Under the pieces are notes generated by a model. The model saw nothing but the letters and a program-made list of their open reading frames with translations. It was not told the origin of the DNA and made no database searches. From Cytophagales bacterium (GTDB lineage: Bacteria > Bacteroidota > Bacteroidia > Cytophagales > Cyclobacteriaceae): a DNA stretch of 8,225 bases. Shown in pieces: positions 1-6,415 of this stretch. Each line of letters starts with the position of its first letter. Position 1 is the first letter of the stretch. A program made the translations under genes and the position numbers. The DNA lies in contig JAJCYL010000095.1 of NCBI GenBank assembly GCA_029262955.1, positions 1 to 8,225 of the forward strand, in the 5' to 3' direction.

Positions 1-196
1 TAAAATGCTGGAAAAACCAGATTGTAATAAAAGGGGCAGTAATTGCTATGTAAAATGCTGTATCTACAAACTGGTCACCGAGTGTTTCTATAAATAAAGA
101 TTCTATTCCATAGGCATACATGACAAGGATAATTGCCATGAAAAATTCGATTGCCACTGGTATTACCCATTTAGACCGTGATATATCAATTCTCAT
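1..196 (-). CDS. N-terminal fragment of an integral membrane protein (possible membrane sensor)
   Basis: The minus strand is open from an ATG at 196-194 to the window's left edge, giving 65 codons; the rest of the gene lies outside. The peptide starts MRIDISRSKWVIPVAIEFFM and has two hydrophobic segments, about residues 11-30 and 48-65, separated by a short polar loop (about 31-47, containing ETLGDQF). Two N-terminal helices around a short loop resemble the membrane anchor placed before PAS, GGDEF or histidine kinase domains in some bacterial sensors, but no catalytic domain is visible, so this is a guess. A GTG four codons upstream (208-206) is an alternative start; an in-frame stop lies just beyond it. 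There is no Shine-Dalgarno sequence. The gene is divergent from pyrD and shares its intergenic region. Confidence is for a real coding start, not for function. Confidence 0.6.
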   Translation of the reverse strand, partial: MRIDISRSKWVIPVAIEFFMAIILVMYAYGIESLFIETLGDQFVDTAFYIAITAPFITIWFFQHF

Positions 197-250
197 AGAG
201 CGAACCACATGTTACATGGAGAACATTGAAATGAAGACCTGACCGGATCC

Positions 251-307
251 CGTTCATTCTAATACTAATTTAGTTATTTGTAATCTGAGATTAGAATTAA
301 ATGAACG
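251..307. repeat. Imperfect inverted repeat in the divergent intergenic region
   Basis: The left arm (251-263, CGTTCATTCTAAT) is matched by the right arm (290-307), whose reverse complement is CGTTCATTTAATTCTAAT. The arms pair fully except for a five-base insertion in the right arm, around a 26-bp AT-rich spacer. No T-run follows the right arm, so it does not look like an intrinsic terminator. It lies between the divergent gene at the left edge and pyrD, so a two-half-site operator or an RNA hairpin in a leader are the simplest readings. No known regulator motif was recognised. Confidence 0.45.
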
Positions 308-418
308 AGATAGTGAATTATCGTATAAGTGGCTTTTGAGGCCCATACAGTCTTTAGCTAAGATTGTTGGGATTAAACTGCTATTTAAATTTATAGCTAT
401 CGATTCCTTGGTTCTATT

Positions 419-426
419 TAATTTTG
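419..426 (+). promoter_or_regulatory. Candidate Bacteroidota -7 promoter element for the pyrD operon
   Basis: TAATTTTG matches all eight positions of the Bacteroidota -7 consensus TAnnTTTG. No TTG (-33) element lies at the usual 17-23 bp spacing; the nearest upstream TTG (408-410) is too close. If the element is real, transcription would start within a few bases of the pyrD ATG at 434 and give an almost leaderless mRNA. A chance match in AT-rich DNA is possible. Confidence 0.3.
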
Positions 427-433
427 CGCCCCG

Positions 434-1462
434 ATGTATAAAAGTCTCATTCGGCCTATTTTATTCCTCCTATCGCCGGAAAGTGCTCACCACTTCACCT
501 TCACTTTATTGAAGATCGTCCTTTCGATACCTGGAATGAGGTCACTTTTTCGAGCGCTATTTACCTATGAAGATCCCAAACTTGAAAAAGAACTCTTTGG
601 CATAAAGTTCAAGAATCCTGTCGGACTTGCCGCTGGTTTTGACAAAGATGCCAAAATGATTGATGAGTTCGCTTGTCTTGGTTTTGGATTTGTAGAAATT
701 GGAACGATAACCCCCGAGGGTCAGCCTGGCAATGAGCAGCCCCGGCTTTTTCGGCTTCCTAAAGACCGTTCTTTGATAAATCGTATGGGCTTTAATAATG
801 GGGGGGCAATTCAGGCGACAGAAAGGTTGCGAAAAAGAAAATCTCAAATTGTAGTTGGTGGCAATATTGGCAAGAACAAGGTAACACCGAATGAAGATGC
901 TACAGCGGATTATCTAAAATGCTTCGAAGAATTGTTTGAGTACGTAGATTATTTTGTGGTCAATGTAAGCTCACCCAATACTCCAAATCTTCGAGAATTA
1001 CAGGAAAAAGAACCACTCAAAAAACTACTCCAAACATTGCTTGAGGAAAACAGGGGAAGGGAAAATCCAAAGCCCCTGCTACTCAAAATAGCGCCAGACC
1101 TTACAAACGAACAATTAGATGACATCATTGAGATCAGTCTGGAACTAAATTTGGATGGGCTGATTGCTACCAATACCACAGTTGATAGAAATGGTTTAAC
1201 TACTGAAAAATCGAAATTAGAGCAAATAGGAAATGGCGGTTTAAGTGGAAAATCATTAACCGATAAATCCACACAGGTAATCGCTTATTTATCCAAAGGG
1301 TTAAAAGGCAGTGTACCAATAATTGGCGTTGGTGGAATATTCAGTACCCAGGATGCGCAAGAGAAATTGGATGCGGGTGCATCTTTGGTACAGGTCTACA
1401 CGGGTCTTATTTATGAGGGCCCCGGGCTCATTAAAAGAATCAATAAAGGGTTAGTACAGTGA
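434..1462 (+). CDS. pyrD: Dihydroorotate dehydrogenase (quinone), class 2
   Basis: PyrD oxidises dihydroorotate to orotate, the fourth step of de novo pyrimidine synthesis, and passes electrons through FMN to membrane quinone, probably menaquinone here. The 342-residue length and the amphipathic N-terminal helices (about 1-45, opening MYKSLIRPILFLLSPESAHH) are typical of the membrane-associated class 2 form. Residues 64-71 (GLAAGFDK) form the FMN-binding start of the barrel. NRMGFNNGG (116-124) and GGNIGKNK (142-149) are family motifs. NVSSPNTPNLR (177-187) carries the class 2 catalytic Ser (Ser180, equivalent to Ser175 of E. coli) and Asn182. ATNTT (245-249), GGLSG and GVGGI near the C-terminus complete the flavin and phosphate site. 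All key residues are present. The ATG at 434 matches the family's usual N-terminus; there is no Shine-Dalgarno sequence. The stop overlaps the next start as GTGA. No other pyr gene is nearby. Confidence 0.97.
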   Translation: MYKSLIRPILFLLSPESAHHFTFTLLKIVLSIPGMRSLFRALFTYEDPKLEKELFGIKFKNPVGLAAGFDKDAKMIDEFACLGFGFVEIGTITPEGQPGNEQPRLFRLPKDRSLINRMGFNNGGAIQATERLRKRKSQIVVGGNIGKNKVTPNEDATADYLKCFEELFEYVDYFVVNVSSPNTPNLRELQEKEPLKKLLQTLLEENRGRENPKPLLLKIAPDLTNEQLDDIIEISLELNLDGLIATNTTVDRNGLTTEKSKLEQIGNGGLSGKSLTDKSTQVIAYLSKGLKGSVPIIGVGGIFSTQDAQEKLDAGASLVQVYTGLIYEGPGLIKRINKGLVQ

Positions 1463-2490
1463 CAGATTTCAATCCCAATAACCCAGGCATTCCCGGCAAT
1501 ATCTTCGGACTGCCATATTCAGTTGAACAGGCTGATATTGTTATCCTGCCAATACCCTGGGATGTTACTGTCTCCTATGGTTCGGGCACTTCAAGGGGTC
1601 CAGCAGCAATTCTGAATGCTTCCACCCAAATAGACTACTCTATCCCAAAGGTTCACAAACCGTGGGAGCTGAAGGTCGCAATGGAAATAGTCTCTGATGA
1701 AGTCCTCCAAAAATCCAATCTTTTAAGATCAGACGCAGAAAGATATATTCAATGGATTGAACAAGCTGGGGATGAACATCAAGATATTAGGCACAGAATT
1801 AATTTAGCTTGTTCAGAATTAGAAAGGGACGTCCGTAAAAAAATAGATTACTACCTGGAAAGAGACATTTTAGTAGGATGTCTTGGAGGTGATCACAGTA
1901 CCCCCCTTGGATTAATCAATGCCCTGGCAAATCGCTACGATAGCTTCGGTATACTCCAAATTGATGCCCACATGGACCTCAGGGATGCTTATGAGGGCTT
2001 AGAATACTCCCATGCTTCTATCATGTTTAATGCCTTGACAAATAGTAACATTTCCCATTTGATACAGGTAGGAATTCGTGACTATTGCGAAGAAGAGGTG
2101 GAATATATCCGCAATTCAAATTGCAAAGTGATCACATTTTATGATCAGGATCTTAAAGAGGCTTCATTTAACGGTTCTACCTGGCAAAATCAAGTGAAAA
2201 AGATTTTGAGCGAATTGCCCGACTTGATTTATATCAGTTTTGACATTGACGGTCTAAACCCATCTCTTTGCCCAAACACAGGCACGCCAGTACCCGGAGG
2301 GTTATCTTTTCAGGAAGCGACCTACTTAATTCAAATGTTAGTCAAATCGGGGAAAAAGATAATCGGTTTCGATTTATCCGAGGTCAGCCCAGGTGAGGGT
2401 GATTGGGACGCTAATGTGGGTGCTCGAATTCTGTATCAATTGGCTGTCTACGCTGGAATATCTCAGGGTAAGCTTAAATTTGAAAAATGA
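1459..2490 (+). CDS. Ureohydrolase (agmatinase/arginase family)
   Basis: This family uses a two-metal (usually Mn) centre to hydrolyse guanidino compounds such as agmatine, arginine, guanidinobutyrate or guanidine, releasing urea; the enzyme is cytoplasmic. All six metal ligands are present: His146 in GGDHS, Asp169, His171 and Asp173 in DAHMD, and Asp262 and Asp264 in SFDIDGLNP. His185 (SHAS) and the TGTPVPGGLS segment (274-283) also fit. The fold starts with SYGSGTSRGPAAI (39-51). At 343 residues it is longer than E. coli agmatinase (about 306), partly through a charged helical stretch at about 85-135. The start is GTG at 1459: an in-frame TAA at 1444-1446 excludes anything longer, the next Met is residue 75 inside the fold, and AAAGGG lies 8 bases upstream. 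It overlaps pyrD by 4 bp and the next gene by 4 bp. Agmatinase (polyamine synthesis) is the default reading; substrate cannot be assigned from sequence alone. Confidence 0.9.
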   Translation: MTDFNPNNPGIPGNIFGLPYSVEQADIVILPIPWDVTVSYGSGTSRGPAAILNASTQIDYSIPKVHKPWELKVAMEIVSDEVLQKSNLLRSDAERYIQWIEQAGDEHQDIRHRINLACSELERDVRKKIDYYLERDILVGCLGGDHSTPLGLINALANRYDSFGILQIDAHMDLRDAYEGLEYSHASIMFNALTNSNISHLIQVGIRDYCEEEVEYIRNSNCKVITFYDQDLKEASFNGSTWQNQVKKILSELPDLIYISFDIDGLNPSLCPNTGTPVPGGLSFQEATYLIQMLVKSGKKIIGFDLSEVSPGEGDWDANVGARILYQLAVYAGISQGKLKFEK

Positions 2491-3854
2491 TCTCCGTGAT
2501 TCGCAACTGGGTTGTTAACCGCAGCACCGACCATATTTTTGGGTTTACCGCAATTGCTCTTTTTGCCCTGGCAATATATCAGGCGAATAATCATTTTCAT
2601 CTTTATGCTGACGGCTCCCATTTCTTAATTAACATCTTATCGCAACAAAATGTATTCAATCCCCTTCATTCCAGATTATCAGCTAATGTTATCCAGCAAT
2701 TATTTCCATTAGCTCTGATAAAAACTGGTGTCCTGGATTTAAGGCTAATTTCATTTTCTTATGGAATGAACTTGTATCTCATTCCAATAATGGGGTTATT
2801 GGTTTCTTATACAATTCTCGATGGTAAAAGAAAGGAACTGATCATATTGCCGATATTAACCACACTTTTCTCTCTTCACAACAACTACGCATTTATTATT
2901 TCTGAGAGTTTCGTATCCATTTCCTTATTCTGGCCATTGCTGTTTTTCGTCCTTTTTAAAGAACTCAAAACACCGGTTTTTTGGATCTTTCTTGTGTCAG
3001 TTTTAATTCTCTCAAATACTCACGAGTTGGCCTTTCTCCTTCTGATTTTGATTGGATTTTCAATTTTGATAAGAAAAAAAACGGTCAGAGAGCCCATTTC
3101 CAAAACTCTATTGCTGATATCTTCGGTTCTCGTTGGCATTATTTTCAATCTCTATTGGAGTTTTTACCCGCCAAATCCTGAGTTCTCAGAGGATTTTGTT
3201 AGCCAACTTCAGGGCTTATCATCACTCAAACAATACCCCTTGTCTGGTCTGATTCTATTGATTCTTTTCCTACCATTATTTTATCAGCCGAAGGGTAAAT
3301 GGAGGATTTTAACAGCCGTAATTTTGATTTTACTAATCTGTGTGATACTAATCCCACTCTTCAGTTCAAGTGGTATGTTGTATCCAATTTTACACTGGGA
3401 ACAAAGGATACTTATCATAATAGGTCCCTTATTAGTTGGCGTTTTGTTTTTATTAGCAATCTGGAAAAGTTCCCTTGAAACCATCCTTTTTCAAAGATGG
3501 GCTATCCTCCTTGTGACTGGGGCCATGCTCTTCTACCAATTCAAATTGACGAATTTATGGGGTGGTTTTATAGACGACTTTAGGAGCACTTTGAACAAAA
3601 AAACAGGAATAATTGAATATCAAGAATCCATTTTAGCCACTAATCCTACCGATGAACAATTTGTTACTGCCTGGACTCTTCCAACTTTGGGATTCCTTTT
3701 GCACTCTTTTGCAGATAGTGAGATCACATCTTTAATGAGCATGCCATACGAGGTTTGGCAACCCTGGCACGCTATGGATACTTATGGTCGGCCTGATTTA
3801 AGTGCTTTTGGGGTACGATACCGTTTATTTGGACCCAATCCATTCATTGATTAA
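2487..3854 (+). CDS. Polytopic integral membrane protein of unknown function
   Basis: I do not recognise this 455-residue protein. It has about ten to eleven hydrophobic segments (roughly 16-33, 68-85, 95-111, 118-136, 138-157, 163-176, 180-196, 206-223, 252-266, 273-292, 308-326 and 338-352; one or two are marginal). A C-terminal region of about 100 residues (353-455) is mostly soluble. The loop after the first helix contains LYADGSHF (39-46), and polar motifs HNNY (131-134) and NTHE (177-180) lie at helix ends. The acidic first loop and many helices resemble GT-C membrane glycosyltransferases, but I see no clear family signature. The tail ends with TYGRPDLSAFGVRYRLFG (432-449), an unusual aromatic-rich segment. 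The start overlaps the preceding stop as ATGA, and the MBOAT gene follows after 12 bp, so a role in making, exporting or acylating a surface glycan is a context-based inference only. Confidence 0.85.
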   Translation: MISVIRNWVVNRSTDHIFGFTAIALFALAIYQANNHFHLYADGSHFLINILSQQNVFNPLHSRLSANVIQQLFPLALIKTGVLDLRLISFSYGMNLYLIPIMGLLVSYTILDGKRKELIILPILTTLFSLHNNYAFIISESFVSISLFWPLLFFVLFKELKTPVFWIFLVSVLILSNTHELAFLLLILIGFSILIRKKTVREPISKTLLLISSVLVGIIFNLYWSFYPPNPEFSEDFVSQLQGLSSLKQYPLSGLILLILFLPLFYQPKGKWRILTAVILILLICVILIPLFSSSGMLYPILHWEQRILIIIGPLLVGVLFLLAIWKSSLETILFQRWAILLVTGAMLFYQFKLTNLWGGFIDDFRSTLNKKTGIIEYQESILATNPTDEQFVTAWTLPTLGFLLHSFADSEITSLMSMPYEVWQPWHAMDTYGRPDLSAFGVRYRLFGPNPFID

Positions 3855-3866
3855 TCATCCCCAAAA

Positions 3867-5270
3867 ATGGTATTTGCGAGTATAACCTTTCTTATCTATT
3901 TCCTTCCTCTCTTCCTGCTTACCTACTTCTTAAGCGGGCAAAAGTTAAAGAATGGTGTCCTCCTCGCTTTTAGCATATTTTTCTACGCCTGGGGTGAACC
4001 TATTTTCATTTTCATTCTTATTCTATGGACCTTAATCAACTATTTAGTTCTCAAAAAATCGCATGAAGCTAAAGAAGGAAAGAGGAAGTTGCTGATAAAG
4101 AGCAGTGTGGTATTCACACTGCTTCTCCTGGTGGTTTATAAATACCTTGATTTCATCGTTGGGTCGTTAAACCCAGTTATTGAGTCCATTGGCCTTTCAA
4201 TACCAGCACCAGAGATTGCTCTTCCAATAGGCATTTCGTTTTTTACCTTTCAATCAATATCTTATTCAATTGATATTTATCGCAAACAGGCTGATCCGGT
4301 TAAATCCTATTCTGACTATTTACTCTATATCAGCATGTTTCCTCAATTATTGGCGGGACCAATCGTCCGATTTAAGGAGGTATCAGCACAAATTCGAAAC
4401 AGAAATGTAACAAATGAAAAGATCGCAATCGGTTTCTTTCGGTTTTGCGTCGGACTCAGTAAAAAAGTGTTGATTGCCGATATCCTCGGTCAATATGTGG
4501 ATACTCAACTGGCTCAGGGAGTGGTTGGAATCGAATCTTTTACCAGTTGGTTAATACTACTCTCCTATTCTTTTCAAATCTATTTCGATTTCTCCGGTTA
4601 CTCTGATATGGCTATTGGTCTTGGTCTGATGATGGGATTTAGATTCCCGGAAAACTTCAACTATCCATACCTGTCAAAAAGTATCACGGAGTTCTGGAGG
4701 CGCTGGCACATTACGCTAGGAAATTGGATGAAGGACTATTTATATATTCCTCTTGGTGGAAATAAAATATCTGTAACCAGAACCTACATTAATTTATGGT
4801 TGGTATTTCTACTTTCCGGACTATGGCACGGTGCCAGCTGGAACTTTGTAATATGGGGAGGATTTCATGGGATTTTTCTTGTCATCGAAAGGTTTACAAG
4901 ACAGAAAATCAACTATCGGTTCCCGGCGATTATCTCAATGTTATATTGTTTTTTCGTCGTGATCAATGGATGGGTATTATTTAGGATTGAGAAATTGTCT
5001 GAGGTCTTTCAATTTTACAAAACCCTATACTCTTTCAATTTTGACAAAGTGACCCTGCCCGAGTCATCTATGCTAACTGTCCTCGTCCTGGCTTTTTTCT
5101 TTTCATTGGTGCCATTCTTTAATTGGAAGTCAATAGACACTATTGATTTGGCACGATGGTCAATGGTTAAAAAATTGCGTTATGTAACAGGCTCAATATT
5201 GTTGCTCTACCTGTCGATAGCCTTTCTTACATCGAATGGTTTCAGTCCATTTATTTATTATCGATTTTAG
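3867..5270 (+). CDS. MBOAT-family O-acyltransferase, AlgI-like
   Basis: Membrane-bound O-acyltransferases of the AlgI/DltB/PatA type move an acyl group, usually acetyl, from a cytoplasmic donor across the inner membrane for transfer to an exported polymer. The 467-residue protein has the typical N-terminus MVFASITFLIYFLPLFLLTY, many membrane helices, and the motifs ALPIGISFFTFQSISY (118-133), FPQLLAGPIVRF (158-169), YFDFSGYSDMAIGLG (239-253), FWRRWHITLGNWMKDYLYIP (276-295) and GLWHGASWNFVIWGGFHG (318-335). His321 in the last motif corresponds to the essential His322 of Pseudomonas AlgI; His281 is the other conserved histidine. The ending PFIYYRF is also standard. Nothing is missing. The gene starts 12 bp after the previous stop without a clear Shine-Dalgarno sequence, and the next gene begins 2 bp after its stop. 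The paired AlgX/AlgJ-like genes behind it support polysaccharide O-acetylation; the glycan is unknown. Confidence 0.95.
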   Translation: MVFASITFLIYFLPLFLLTYFLSGQKLKNGVLLAFSIFFYAWGEPIFIFILILWTLINYLVLKKSHEAKEGKRKLLIKSSVVFTLLLLVVYKYLDFIVGSLNPVIESIGLSIPAPEIALPIGISFFTFQSISYSIDIYRKQADPVKSYSDYLLYISMFPQLLAGPIVRFKEVSAQIRNRNVTNEKIAIGFFRFCVGLSKKVLIADILGQYVDTQLAQGVVGIESFTSWLILLSYSFQIYFDFSGYSDMAIGLGLMMGFRFPENFNYPYLSKSITEFWRRWHITLGNWMKDYLYIPLGGNKISVTRTYINLWLVFLLSGLWHGASWNFVIWGGFHGIFLVIERFTRQKINYRFPAIISMLYCFFVVINGWVLFRIEKLSEVFQFYKTLYSFNFDKVTLPESSMLTVLVLAFFFSLVPFFNWKSIDTIDLARWSMVKKLRYVTGSILLLYLSIAFLTSNGFSPFIYYRF

Positions 5271-5272
5271 CG

Positions 5273-6415
5273 ATGGGCCAATTGAATTTCGGAATGATAA
5301 GCATCGTCTTGTTGGCCCTATTGGTACCAACTATTCAGCAGGCATTTAAGCCAGTCCTCATTGATGACCTCAATGGGATATATGAGATTTTTGAAAAACC
5401 CGAACTAAGAATATCCAGTCTGATTGACAAGTCATTTCAGGACCAATTTGAAAAACACTACAATCAAAATTTCGGCTTTAGAAATATTTTTGTGAAAGTA
5501 CGAAATGAGCTTGATTGGAGGATTTTCAAGAAAATTAATGCATCCAAAGTTCTTGCAGGTAAAGATGATTATCTCTTCGAAAGGGATTATTTGTATTCAT
5601 ATTCAGGTTCCAATTATATCGGTGATAGTGCCATGCATGTGAAAGCGCAAAGGCTCAAATCAGCGGCTCGATATTTTACTGATAGGAGTCTACCTTTTTT
5701 AATAGTGATTGCACCTGGAAAAGGATGGTATTATCCAGATCATATGCCGGAACCATTTGTTAGTCGGCCACAAGGCAAAACGAATTATGATGGCCTGATG
5801 GATGAATTCGACCAGGTTGGACTTAATTACATTGATTTCAATAAAGAATTTCTTAATCTCAAGGATTCACTCGGAGTCTTAATTTACCCTAAAACAGGTA
5901 TTCATTGGAGTAGTTACGGTGCATCTTTGGCTTTCGATTCCATCATCAGTTATTCTGAAAAACACTTCAATCTCCAAATTCCGGAACATGAAGTTGATGG
6001 CATTGATGTCTTAAAAACTACCATAACCAAAGGGGACAATGACCTGGAGAAACTGATGAACCTGTTAATCAAGATGGATAATTTCAAGATGATCTACCCG
6101 GATTATAAAGTTGACAAATCTGTTGATAAACCTAAAGTATTGGCTATAGGTGACAGCTTTTTCTATGCCATTCAGAAGTATGCTGTTAAGCTCTTCGATC
6201 TGGACTACTACTATTATTACAAGCTCGATAAAACAATGTTAGACGACAGCTTCACCACTGACATAGATGTATGGATAGATCGATATGATATGATTATCTT
6301 GCTGGCGACTGAAGCAGGTATTCACAGTTTCCCCTGGGGTTTGCTAGATGATATGGATTCAACAATTGAACATAAGGGTATCCAAATGCTCAAGAGCGAC
6401 GCTGACAACCGATGA
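5273..6415 (+). CDS. AlgX/AlgJ-like SGNH-type protein, copy 1 (polysaccharide O-acetylation)
   Basis: This 380-residue protein is probably anchored in the inner membrane by one N-terminal helix (about 7-22), with the rest outside the cytoplasm. It fits the AlgX/AlgJ/DHHW group that works with MBOAT proteins to place acetyl groups on polysaccharides. Visible marks are YNQNFGFRN (63-71), the early family motif for a chain end near FGFR; PFLIVIAPGKGWYYP (141-155); YPKTGIHWSSYG (205-216) with the presumed catalytic His211; KGDNDLEKLMNLL (253-265); and AIGDSFF (291-297) with the presumed nucleophile Ser295. In P. aeruginosa AlgX the catalytic set is Asp174-His176-Ser269, with Asp two residues before His; here that position is Gly209. 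A Tyr run (312-316) follows the Ser motif. The start at 5273 lies 2 bp after the MBOAT stop and aligns within one residue of its paralogue's start. Acetyl transfer is inferred from family and context. Confidence 0.87.
   Translation: MGQLNFGMISIVLLALLVPTIQQAFKPVLIDDLNGIYEIFEKPELRISSLIDKSFQDQFEKHYNQNFGFRNIFVKVRNELDWRIFKKINASKVLAGKDDYLFERDYLYSYSGSNYIGDSAMHVKAQRLKSAARYFTDRSLPFLIVIAPGKGWYYPDHMPEPFVSRPQGKTNYDGLMDEFDQVGLNYIDFNKEFLNLKDSLGVLIYPKTGIHWSSYGASLAFDSIISYSEKHFNLQIPEHEVDGIDVLKTTITKGDNDLEKLMNLLIKMDNFKMIYPDYKVDKSVDKPKVLAIGDSFFYAIQKYAVKLFDLDYYYYYKLDKTMLDDSFTTDIDVWIDRYDMIILLATEAGIHSFPWGLLDDMDSTIEHKGIQMLKSDADNR

Noticed and set aside
1..60. Exact 10-bp direct repeat TAAAATGCTG at 1-10 and 51-60
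   Set aside because: It lies within the coding fragment in two different frames, is not repeated elsewhere, and is short enough to be chance.
251..307. Inverted repeat considered as an intrinsic terminator for an upstream gene
   Set aside because: No T-run follows the right arm, the stem is AT-rich, and no gene ends towards it from either side.
197..433. Search for a pyrimidine-responsive leader (attenuator or riboswitch) before pyrD
   Set aside because: Apart from the inverted repeat there is no recognisable riboswitch core, leader peptide or terminator/antiterminator pair.
800..806. Run of seven G residues in pyrD as a possible frameshift or phase-variation site
   Set aside because: The frame stays open on both sides and encodes the conserved NNGG motif; a single G tract fixed by codon constraint is the simpler reading.
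557..1272. Two open frames on the minus strand inside pyrD (557-847 and 949-1272)
   Set aside because: They lie wholly opposite an intact, strongly conserved PyrD and their translations show no domain or signal; they are shadows.
2981..3181. Short plus-strand frame inside the unknown membrane protein, and similar short frames at 3284-3484 (minus) and 4796-4984 (plus)
   Set aside because: Each is nested in a longer gene with clear membrane or MBOAT features, and none has recognisable content of its own.
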